Shown here in pieces: positions 56,564 to 64,000 of a stretch of 64,000 nucleotides of DNA. Origin of the DNA: SIG440 sp045587485 (GTDB taxonomy: Bacteria; Bacillota; Clostridia; Monoglobales; Monoglobaceae). Location: NCBI GenBank assembly GCA_045587485.1, contig JAZNCI010000080.1, positions 56,817 to 120,816 of the forward strand, written 5' to 3'. Position 1 is the stretch's first letter. Every line of letters starts with the position of its first letter. Below the pieces are notes generated by a model that saw nothing but the letters and a program-made list of their open reading frames with translations, was not told where the DNA came from and searched no databases. Both the position numbers and the translations under genes were made by a program.

Positions 56564-57757
56564 ATGAAACGATATAGAGCCGTAATAATTGACGGAAAAA
56601 AGATTATAAGAAGAGGTCTGCAAATTTGCATTATGACAGTCGTTGCAAGCCTTTTGCTCGTTAATATAAAAATTGCTGACATCAAATGGCATTTGCCTGA
56701 TGGCAGGCAAATTATCAGCGAGAGTATTCCGGCTATCCACGACGGCAGTGGTACAGGATTGACAATTTCAGGTGTTTTAAAAAAAGCATTTAGCTTTATT
56801 CTGACAATCGACCCCTATGACGAAAGAACGGTGCTTTTTGCAGAATTGCCTGTTATTCGTGCAGTGAGCGGAGGATATCTGGCAAGAATGGCAAATGCAA
56901 CCGTAGAAAGTGTATACAATAACAATAATGGTGATAAAGGTATAGATGACGAACCCAAGCTGCAAAGCCAGCAATATCCAATAAAAGAGGTTGATTCAAG
57001 TCAGGCAAAAGCGATAGGAAAAAACTCCGGAAAAATCCTTATTCGAAATGAAACAAATTACAGCATAAATATTGATGAAATGTTGAAAACCCCGCTGACT
57101 TTTGATATGAAGGGCGACAACCCCAAAATTCTGATAGTACATACTCATGGCACAGAAAGCTATTCGCCGGATGGAGCCGAAGTCTATCGTGCAGATAAAG
57201 GCGACCGCAGCCTTGACAAATCCCAGAATGTGGTTAAGATAGGAGAGGCAATAAAACAAATATTTGAGGAACGCGGGATTCCTGTTATTCATGACACCAC
57301 ATTGCATGACCATCCTGATTTCAACGGGTCTTACGAAAATTCACGTAAGACGGTAGAAGGCTATCTGTCAAAATATCCGGAAATATGTATGGTGCTTGAT
57401 ATTCATCGTGATGCCTTTATATATGACGACGGAAGCAAGGCGAAATTTGTTTCGGAAATAGACGGAAAGAAGGTTGCACAGCTTATGTTCGTTGTAGGAA
57501 CAGATGCAGGTGGACTTGAACATCCCAACTGGCGCGAGAATATGAAACTAGCATTAAAATTGCAGAATCACATTAACAACAAATATCCCACACTGATGCG
57601 TGGAGTGAATCTCCGCACAGAAAGGTTTAATGGCCATACAACCTGTGGAAGTATGATAATCGAGGTCGGCAGCAGCGGCAACACTCTTGCTGAGGCCGTT
57701 GACGGGGCAAAATACGGAGCGGGAGCAATTGCAGAATTTTTAAACACCTTAAAATAA
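56564..57757 (+). CDS. spoIIP: Stage II sporulation protein P
   Basis: 397 aa. An amidase/endopeptidase that, with SpoIID and SpoIIM, thins septal peptidoglycan for engulfment. One N-terminal transmembrane segment (about 20-38), then an amidase-like domain (about 185-395) with ILIVHTHGTESYSPDG, VLDIHRDAF, GLEHPNWREN and TTCGSMIIEVGSSGNTLAEA, the metal-binding His and Glu being in place. ATG 56564 has AAAGG upstream. It strongly supports a spore-forming host. Confidence 0.95.
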   Translation: MKRYRAVIIDGKKIIRRGLQICIMTVVASLLLVNIKIADIKWHLPDGRQIISESIPAIHDGSGTGLTISGVLKKAFSFILTIDPYDERTVLFAELPVIRAVSGGYLARMANATVESVYNNNNGDKGIDDEPKLQSQQYPIKEVDSSQAKAIGKNSGKILIRNETNYSINIDEMLKTPLTFDMKGDNPKILIVHTHGTESYSPDGAEVYRADKGDRSLDKSQNVVKIGEAIKQIFEERGIPVIHDTTLHDHPDFNGSYENSRKTVEGYLSKYPEICMVLDIHRDAFIYDDGSKAKFVSEIDGKKVAQLMFVVGTDAGGLEHPNWRENMKLALKLQNHINNKYPTLMRGVNLRTERFNGHTTCGSMIIEVGSSGNTLAEAVDGAKYGAGAIAEFLNTLK

Positions 57758-57782
57758 TCTGAAATGCTTTAACGCGGATTAA

Positions 57783-57819
57783 GCAGCAATGCCTTTTTCG
57801 GAAGGATTGCTGCCTTTTT
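57783..57819 (+). terminator. Terminator of spoIIP
   Basis: GCAGCAAT (57783-57790) / ATTGCTGC (57806-57813), then five T. Confidence 0.88.
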
Positions 57820-57881
57820 GTTGTTGTGCACTGTAATACTTTTAATATTTCATCATATATTTGTATGTAGAGGTGAAATAA

Positions 57882-58775
57882 ATGAAGAATTATACTTATA
57901 AAGCATTGGAAAGAGATCTTCAAAAATTGAAAGAGAGCTTTCCTCAAACCGAGTACGGAACAATAGGAACATCTGTGTGGGGCAGTGAGCTGCATTATAT
58001 AAAGCTGGGTCAGGGCAAAAAGAAAATTTCATACAACGGTGCACATCATGGTATGGAATGGATAACATCAGCTATGCTTATGGAATTTGCAAAGGATTTT
58101 CTTGATGCAGAACAGTCGGGAAAATGTCTGTGTGGGTTTTCGGTTAAAGCATTATGTGAAAAAGCTTCCTTATACATAATACCGATGCTCAATCCCGACG
58201 GCGTGGAGCTGTCGGCAAATGGCATCCCCCAATGGCTGACCAAAGATGAATGCAGTCGCTTGATAAGATATAACGGTTCAGAAGACTTTACAAGATGGCA
58301 GGCCAACGCCCACGGAGTTGACCTGAATCACAACTACGATGCAATGTGGCAGCAATCCAAGTCTATGGAGAATGAATACGGAATTTTTGGGCCCGGACCC
58401 ACACGCTTTTCGGGCAAGGCTCCATTGTCCGAGCCTGAGAGCCGTGCCCTTGCAGAATTTACTGTTAAGCAGGATTTTGATATGGTACTTGCCTTCCATA
58501 GCCAGGGCAAGGCAATCTATCAAGGATTTCAGGGCAAGGAGCCGCCGGTATCTGTGAAAATCGCAAATGCTTTTGAACTGATTTCTCCATACAAATTGGA
58601 TACAACCGAGGGGATAGCGTCTTACGGCGGGTATAAAGATTGGTTTGTTGACAAATTTAGACGACCGGGCTTTACCATAGAGGTGGGCGAAGGCACAAAT
58701 CCCCTTCCTTTTGAAGACCTTCCTGTAATATATAAAGAAACGCTTCCTTTATTATTAGGGGCAATGACGGTATAA
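57882..58775 (+). CDS. M14-family zinc carboxypeptidase
   Basis: 297 aa. Zinc ligands in NGAHHGMEW (about 48-56, H-x2-E) and AFHSQGKA (His, about 206); the catalytic Glu is in FTIEVGEGTNP (about 265-275), and VDLNHNYDAMW supplies the substrate site. This matches gamma-D-glutamyl-diaminopimelate peptidases such as the clostridial ENP1 type. It lacks a signal peptide and LysM, so it may act inside on recycled or spore peptidoglycan. It follows spoIIP. Confidence 0.9.
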   Translation: MKNYTYKALERDLQKLKESFPQTEYGTIGTSVWGSELHYIKLGQGKKKISYNGAHHGMEWITSAMLMEFAKDFLDAEQSGKCLCGFSVKALCEKASLYIIPMLNPDGVELSANGIPQWLTKDECSRLIRYNGSEDFTRWQANAHGVDLNHNYDAMWQQSKSMENEYGIFGPGPTRFSGKAPLSEPESRALAEFTVKQDFDMVLAFHSQGKAIYQGFQGKEPPVSVKIANAFELISPYKLDTTEGIASYGGYKDWFVDKFRRPGFTIEVGEGTNPLPFEDLPVIYKETLPLLLGAMTV

Positions 58776-58844
58776 AGGCTTGCTAAACCGCAGAATATGT
58801 GATATACTTACCAAAGAAAATAATCCGAAGGGAATGTATATACT

Positions 58845-60155
58845 ATGCAGCAAAAAAAGATAAAGGTTATCGGCGCGGGGCTTGCGGGATGCGAGGCAGC
58901 ATGGCAGCTTGCCAACAGAGGAATTTTGGTGGAGCTTTACGAAATGAAACCGAAGAAATTTTCCCCTGCACACAAAAGTCCGCATTTTGCTGAGCTTGTT
59001 TGCAGCAATTCGTTTCGTGCTGACGGAATATATAATGCGGTCGGATTACTGAAGGAAGAAATGCGTCGTTTTGGCTCGTTGATTATGGAATGTGCCGATG
59101 CAGTAAAGGTTCCTGCCGGCGGAGCGTTGGCGGTAGACCGTGATGCATTTGCAGAAATGGTTACTGAAAAGATAAAATCTCATCCCAATATCTGCGTAAT
59201 AGAGCAAGAGGTAACAGAAATTGATACTGATGAATATACTATTATAGCGGCAGGACCCCTTGCCTCTGATGCTATTGCCGAAACTGTTTCAAAGCTGACA
59301 GGAGACACAGCTCTTCATTTTTACGATGCGGCGGCGCCCATTGTTTCATATGACAGCATTGATATGGCCAAGGCGTTTAAGGCGGCTCGCTATGGCAAGG
59401 GCGGCGATGATTATATCAATTGCCCTATGAATAAAGAAGAATATCTTGCCTTTCGTGAGGAGCTTGTCAATGCCGAGGCGGCACAGGTGCACGAGGGAGT
59501 GGAAAACCCCAAAGTGTTTGAAGGTTGTATGCCAATCGAAATTATGGCGGCGCGTGGTGTGGATACAATGCGATATGGACCGCTTAAGCCTGTTGGTCTT
59601 ACCAATTCTCACGACAACAGCCGTCCGTATGCGGTGGTACAGCTTCGTCAGGATAACGGTGCTGCTAGTGTGTATAATATTGTAGGCTTTCAAACCCATC
59701 TGAAATTTGGCGAGCAAAAAAGAGTGTTTGGTATGATACCAGGACTTGAGAATGCCGAGTTTGTCCGCTATGGTGTTATGCACCGCAATACTTATATAAA
59801 CTCTCCAGAACTACTGAACTGTAATTATAATATGAAGGAATTCCCCAAGATTTATTTTGCGGGACAGATAACAGGCGTGGAAGGCTATATCGAATCTGCG
59901 TCATCAGGTCTGTGGGCAGGGCTGTGCTCAGCTTGTGCGATTAATGGAGAAGCTGCCCCCCAAATTTCGGCAAAAACAGCAATAGGAGCGCTCGCAAAAT
60001 ATATATCCAACCCTTCGGTAACGGATTTTCAGCCGATGAACGTAAACTTTGGTATCTTTGAAGATTTGGGCGAAAGAATTAAGGACAAGCGTGAAAAAGC
60101 AGAGCGTTATGCCGCAAGGAGCTTTGAGGAAATTGAGTGTATTATTGGAAATTAA
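58845..60155 (+). CDS. trmFO: Folate-dependent tRNA uracil-54 methyltransferase
   Basis: 436 aa flavoprotein. It forms m5U54 in the tRNA T loop using methylene-tetrahydrofolate. The FAD motif VIGAGLAGCEAAW (about 8-20), the active-site region LVCSNSFRAD (about 51-60) with the conserved Cys, and GQITGVEGYIESASSGL are present. ATG 58845 has GAAGGGA upstream. Confidence 0.96.
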   Translation: MQQKKIKVIGAGLAGCEAAWQLANRGILVELYEMKPKKFSPAHKSPHFAELVCSNSFRADGIYNAVGLLKEEMRRFGSLIMECADAVKVPAGGALAVDRDAFAEMVTEKIKSHPNICVIEQEVTEIDTDEYTIIAAGPLASDAIAETVSKLTGDTALHFYDAAAPIVSYDSIDMAKAFKAARYGKGGDDYINCPMNKEEYLAFREELVNAEAAQVHEGVENPKVFEGCMPIEIMAARGVDTMRYGPLKPVGLTNSHDNSRPYAVVQLRQDNGAASVYNIVGFQTHLKFGEQKRVFGMIPGLENAEFVRYGVMHRNTYINSPELLNCNYNMKEFPKIYFAGQITGVEGYIESASSGLWAGLCSACAINGEAAPQISAKTAIGALAKYISNPSVTDFQPMNVNFGIFEDLGERIKDKREKAERYAARSFEEIECIIGN

Positions 60156-60207
60156 CCATCAACACCCCCATAATTTTCAAAAAATCCTTACAAATTACAA
60201 AAAACCC

Positions 60208-60236
60208 TTGACATAATTGACAAAGAGTATTACAAT
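60208..60236 (+). promoter_or_regulatory. Upstream promoter of the S-layer-type gene
   Basis: TTGACA (60208-60213), 17-nt spacer, TACAAT (60231-60236). Confidence 0.7.
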
Positions 60237-60376
60237 ATATGACGTAGAAAGCTATTTTTCGAACAATATATTGTTGTTTGACAAAAAATAGAGAAAATTA
60301 AAATATATTTTCCAATACCGAATTTGACAAAAGAATTTAAAATGTGTTACAAAAATGTTACATTTTTAAATTGCTG

Positions 60377-60406
60377 TTGACATATCCGGTGTTTTGGTGA
60401 TATAAT
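60377..60406 (+). promoter_or_regulatory. Proximal promoter of the S-layer-type gene
   Basis: TTGACA (60377-60382), 18-nt spacer, TATAAT (60401-60406). It leaves a ~108-nt untranslated leader. The 358-nt region before the gene is otherwise A/T-rich and without a gene. Confidence 0.8.
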
Positions 60407-60520
60407 CAACCTAAGTTAATGGGAGTAGTGCGTGATAACGTGCATTTTTCATTGACAGACATCATCAATTTGTAAAAAAATTAATAAACATATATTTATA
60501 ATCAAAAGGAGGATTTGAGA

Positions 60521-63500
60521 ATGTATAATCTCAAAAAAGTGATTGCTTCTATCTGCGTTATCGCAATGCTCCTCACAACTGTTGCTTTTGGTGCAACATA
60601 CAGTGACGTTGCAGAAGATAGTGCTTATTATGAAGCAGTTGAAACACTCAACAAACTCGAAATCGTTAAAGGTTACGAAGACGGCACTTACAAGCCTGAA
60701 GCTGGCGTAACAAGAGCCGAAATGGCTGCTCTTATCGCTAGAATCCAGGGCTACGGTGACACAGCTGCCGGCAGTGCTAACACTGGCTTTGCTGACGTTC
60801 CCGCTTCACACTGGGCATCTGGCTACATTGCTAATGCTGCAGGTATGGGCATCATCAACGGCTATGGCGACGGCAACTTCGGTCCCGACGCTCCCGTTCT
60901 TTATGAACAGGCTGTTAAGATGGTTATGGCTACACTTGGCTACACACCTTACGCTGAAAACAACGGTGGTTACCCTGCTGGTTACCTCGCTGCTGCTCAG
61001 AGATATGATGTAGCTAATGGCGTATCAAACGCTACAATGGGTACAGAAGCTAACCGTGGTACAATTGCACAGCTTCTTGTTAACGCAATTGACACACCTC
61101 TTATGGCTCAGAAGACATGGGCTACAGATGGTTCAGCTGAATACGTTATCTATGATGGCACAGATTACGCTCTTAAGACTCTTATGAGTGTAAACCTTGG
61201 CTACGTTAAGATTCGTGGTATCGTTACAGAAAACGCATACACAGATCTCGACGGTGCTAGCTCAATCGACACATCAAAAGAAGAAACAGTTAAAATCGTT
61301 ATTTCAGACGCATTTGACACAGCAAACAAGGATTTCCTTGCTGATGACAATGGTGACTACACAGTAAGGGATTACCTCGTTGGCACAACAGATGCTGCTG
61401 ATTTCCTTGGTAAGTCAGTTCTTGCTTATGTAAAGAAGCTTGACAGCAACGATTACGAAATCGTTTCTATCGCTGCAGACACTGCAAGAAACGACGTTCT
61501 TGAAATCGACCTCAGCCAGTTCAATGACATCAACGGTCAGGGTAAGTTCGAATACTACAAGACAGCTGATGCTAAGAATGCTACAGCAGTAACTATCGAA
61601 GAAGATGTTGTTGTATTCAACAATGTTGGTAACTATACAATGGCAGAAATCTTTGATGTTGAAGTTCTTGACGGTGGCGCAACACTTAACGGTGGTAAGA
61701 TCACTCTTATCGACAACGACACAACAAACGGCTATGATGTAATCTTTGTTGAGGTTGCTGAAACAGCAGTTGTTGACGAAGCTGAAGAAGGCTACGTTGC
61801 ATTCAAAGAAGAAACAAGCGTTACAGGTCTTATGGAACTCGTAATTGACGAAGATGACGAAAACGTTATCATCAGCATCACAAAGGACGGCGAAGCTGTT
61901 GCAGCTAGCGACCTTAAGGAATGGGATGTTCTCTCAATCATCGCAAGTGCTGATGAGTCTTACATCAAGGCAGAGGTAATTTCTAACGCAGTTGTTGGTA
62001 CAGTTAAGTCAGTTACTAAGTCTGATACTTCTGCAACAGGCTTTGCATACACAGTTGAAAATGCTAAGTACGACGTAGCTGCAGGCGCTTATGGCGAAGA
62101 AGACATTGCTATCGGCGAAGGCGGTACATTCTACATCGACAAGTATGGCAAGATTGCTGCATTCAACGAAGACGCAGCTCTCGCTACAGGTGTTGCTGCT
62201 AACTATGCATATGTAACAGCTGCAACTGTCGACGAAGACATTCTCACAAGTGAAAAGGTTGCTATCGTTCAGATGGTAACTGCTGAAGGTCTTGTAACTC
62301 TTAACATCAAGGCTACAAACGCTGAGTTGAACGGCGAAGATTTCAGTGCTAATAATGATGCTACTAACGAAAAAAGCGAACTTGAAGCACTTCTCAAGAA
62401 CAAGGTTGTTAAGTATACAAAGGATTCATCAGACAAGATTAAGACTATAACAACAGCTGATTATGACGAAGATATTACTGCAGCAGCTGGTGCTACTGGA
62501 GCTGGCAAGACATACGATGCTGAAAATGGTAAGATTGGCACAAAATATGTAGATGCAGACGCAATCGTATTCTTCATCGCTGGCGATGCTGAAGACAGCT
62601 TCCTTGGTTCAGTTGCTGACCTCGAAGACGGAGTTGGTTACACAGTTAATGCTCTTTATGCAGACGAAAAGGCTGAAGACAACAACATTCTTGTTGTAGC
62701 AGTTGCAAGTGCTATCAGTCCCAAGGCTAACATGGGTGTTCTTACAGCTATTGGCACATCTGCAAATGACGAAGGCGAAGAAATCTACAGTGTAGAAGTT
62801 CTTGTTAACGGCGAAACAATCGTTGCTAACACAACAGCTGATGTATATCCTGTTGCAAACCTCACAGTAGGTGATATCGTTAAGGTTAAGGTTGGCAGCG
62901 ACGGTCTTATCTCTGCACTTAACATTGTTTACAACTTCGGTGAAGGCGTAAGAGATCTCTCAACTCCTTTTGCTGGCGTAACATTTGCAGAAGGTGCAGC
63001 TGGTGCAGACGAACTGTATGTTGGCGGTAAGGTAATCAACTACAAGAAGAGCTCAACACAGGCTACAGTTGATGGCGAAACAATCAAGCTTTCACAGGCT
63101 CAGAACGTTATCGTTATCGATGCTAACGGCAGAGACCTCGAAATCAAGAAGAGCAGTGCATCTAACTTCAAGGCATTTGAAGAGCTTTACAACTATGCTA
63201 ATGCTACTGTAAACGTATCAATCAATAAGGCTACTGCAGTTGAAAAGACACTTGAAGACGCTCAGAAGGCAGCTGACTATGTATACGCAAGACTTTACGA
63301 CGGCAAGGTTGTTGACCTCGTTATCGTTAAGGGTGCTGATATGACAGTTAGAGCTAACAAAACCATTGCTGTAGCAGCTGCTACAGGTACACACTATGGC
63401 AAGACTGTTGCTGAAATCGGTGAATTTACTGTTGTTCAGGATGCCAGAAACATCACTGTAACAGGTACATCAAACGCTATTGATTACTCAGCTGCTGGTT

Positions 63501-63727
63501 ATGGTTCTACACCTGCTAACTACGCTATTGTAAACATCACAGGTCTTGGTGATGCTACTGTTAAGATTAACAAGAATGGCAGTGCATTTGTTGATAAGAC
63601 AGAATTTGTAACTGATGGTACTCTTGACCTCGTTGTTGGTCTTACTATTCCCAACACAGAAGTTAAGCTTGATGTTGACGGTGTAATTTACACAATCGAC
63701 CTCGACGGCGTAACTGCTGCTGAATAA
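60521..63727 (+). CDS. S-layer-type protein with N-terminal SLH domains
   Basis: 1068 aa. A signal peptide (1-25, ending TVAFGA) is followed by SLH domains at about 26-75 (TYSDVAEDSAYYEAVETLNK, VTRAEMAALIARI), 88-142 (GFADVPASHWASGYIANAAG) and a third, weaker one to about 190. The remaining ~870 residues are acidic and beta-rich. Codon use is strongly biased (GCT, AAC, GTT and TAC preferred) as in very highly expressed genes. Two promoters, AAAGGAGG and a strong terminator fit a main cell-surface lattice protein. ATG 60521 is used; a TTG at 60515 crowds the ribosome binding site. Confidence 0.88.
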   Translation: MYNLKKVIASICVIAMLLTTVAFGATYSDVAEDSAYYEAVETLNKLEIVKGYEDGTYKPEAGVTRAEMAALIARIQGYGDTAAGSANTGFADVPASHWASGYIANAAGMGIINGYGDGNFGPDAPVLYEQAVKMVMATLGYTPYAENNGGYPAGYLAAAQRYDVANGVSNATMGTEANRGTIAQLLVNAIDTPLMAQKTWATDGSAEYVIYDGTDYALKTLMSVNLGYVKIRGIVTENAYTDLDGASSIDTSKEETVKIVISDAFDTANKDFLADDNGDYTVRDYLVGTTDAADFLGKSVLAYVKKLDSNDYEIVSIAADTARNDVLEIDLSQFNDINGQGKFEYYKTADAKNATAVTIEEDVVVFNNVGNYTMAEIFDVEVLDGGATLNGGKITLIDNDTTNGYDVIFVEVAETAVVDEAEEGYVAFKEETSVTGLMELVIDEDDENVIISITKDGEAVAASDLKEWDVLSIIASADESYIKAEVISNAVVGTVKSVTKSDTSATGFAYTVENAKYDVAAGAYGEEDIAIGEGGTFYIDKYGKIAAFNEDAALATGVAANYAYVTAATVDEDILTSEKVAIVQMVTAEGLVTLNIKATNAELNGEDFSANNDATNEKSELEALLKNKVVKYTKDSSDKIKTITTADYDEDITAAAGATGAGKTYDAENGKIGTKYVDADAIVFFIAGDAEDSFLGSVADLEDGVGYTVNALYADEKAEDNNILVVAVASAISPKANMGVLTAIGTSANDEGEEIYSVEVLVNGETIVANTTADVYPVANLTVGDIVKVKVGSDGLISALNIVYNFGEGVRDLSTPFAGVTFAEGAAGADELYVGGKVINYKKSSTQATVDGETIKLSQAQNVIVIDANGRDLEIKKSSASNFKAFEELYNYANATVNVSINKATAVEKTLEDAQKAADYVYARLYDGKVVDLVIVKGADMTVRANKTIAVAAATGTHYGKTVAEIGEFTVVQDARNITVTGTSNAIDYSAAGYGSTPANYAIVNITGLGDATVKINKNGSAFVDKTEFVTDGTLDLVVGLTIPNTEVKLDVDGVIYTIDLDGVTAAE

Positions 63728-63746
63728 TAGTTACTAAACTAAAATT

Positions 63747-63777
63747 AAAGAGACGGCTTTATGCCGTCTCTTTTTTT
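63747..63777 (+). terminator. Terminator of the S-layer-type gene
   Basis: AGAGACGGC (63749-63757) / GCCGTCTCT (63763-63771), loop TTTAT, then seven T. Confidence 0.94.
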
Positions 63778-63787
63778 GTCTATATAA

Positions 63788-63836
63788 AGGCTCCCCTGTG
63801 TAAGGGGAGCTGTCACAAAGTGACTGAGGGGTTGGT
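63788..63836. repeat. Left half of a MITE-like element
   Basis: AGGCTCCCCT with hairpins GGGGAGCTGTCACAAAGTGA and GACTGAGGGG matches the left half of the element at 49305. The right half is missing. The remaining 163 bases to the window end show no feature I can support. Confidence 0.65.
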
Positions 63837-64000
63837 TTTGTAGGAAAGTGATTCTGTGTAATTTTGGGGACGTGCCTATTTTTGCACATTTATATTTGTT
63901 CTTTATGCTTAATATAGTATATTTTTTCCAGCTGCGCAAATATAAATATTATGCTAAAATAAAGAATATATTTTTTTCTTTTCCATATAATATAACGTAC

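Overview
The window looks like a piece of chromosome from a spore-forming, low-to-mid-GC Gram-positive anaerobe of the class Clostridia. The evidence is a DUF1385-prmC-rsmE block, zinc-type S14, L36 and L33, spmA/spmB, spoIIP, a YtvI-type permease, a SPOCS-LysM protein, consensus sigma-A promoters with AGGAGG ribosome binding sites, SLH-anchored surface proteins, and short inverted-repeat elements of a kind common in gut Clostridia. The species cannot be named from sequence alone.

Layout. 1-9.2 kb: housekeeping genes (DUF1385, prmC, rsmE, a secreted stalk-domain repeat protein), then a leftward operon typA-apgM-ytvI. 9.2-9.5 kb: a probable small RNA gene on the minus strand. 9.5-14.3 kb: mscL, spmAB, an IMPACT-family protein, murA and a YycJ-like hydrolase. 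14.3-17.1 kb: a leftward four-gene operon ending in a SPOCS-LysM protein. 17.2-21.1 kb: a phosphodiesterase, tRNA-Thr, tRNA-Tyr, a divergent lysR/aspA pair, tRNA-Ser and an HPr.

21.3-38.3 kb is the S10-spc-alpha ribosomal super-operon (rpsJ to rplQ, with secY, adk, map, a KOW protein, infA and rpmJ). 40.2-43.9 kb holds rpmG-secE-nusG-rplK-rplA-rplJ-rplL, placed after the alpha cluster and not followed by rpoB/rpoC. Several leaders in these operons are structured: the L10 leader, a three-way junction before rplK, and a motif shared by the rpsJ leader and the rplX leader.

44.0-44.6 kb carries a promoter, about 500 nt of convincing secondary structure without a credible gene, and a terminator. 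This is a candidate large non-coding RNA. 44.6-45.7 kb is repeat-rich (a 138-bp direct repeat, tRNA-Arg, a palindrome cluster). 46.2-49.3 kb is a four-gene operon for exported proteins: an SLH-anchored cohesin-like protein, a protein with two dockerin-like repeats, a second cohesin-like protein, and a 67-aa peptide. It may encode a self-assembling surface complex.

49.3-60.2 kb returns to mixed functions: a flavin reductase-rubredoxin fusion, an ECF S component, metK, recR, a short QueG-like protein, rlmD, TraX-like, a TIM-barrel isomerase, spoIIP, an M14 peptidase and trmFO. 60.2-63.8 kb is a large S-layer-type SLH protein behind two consensus promoters. The last ~160 bases hold nothing I can support.
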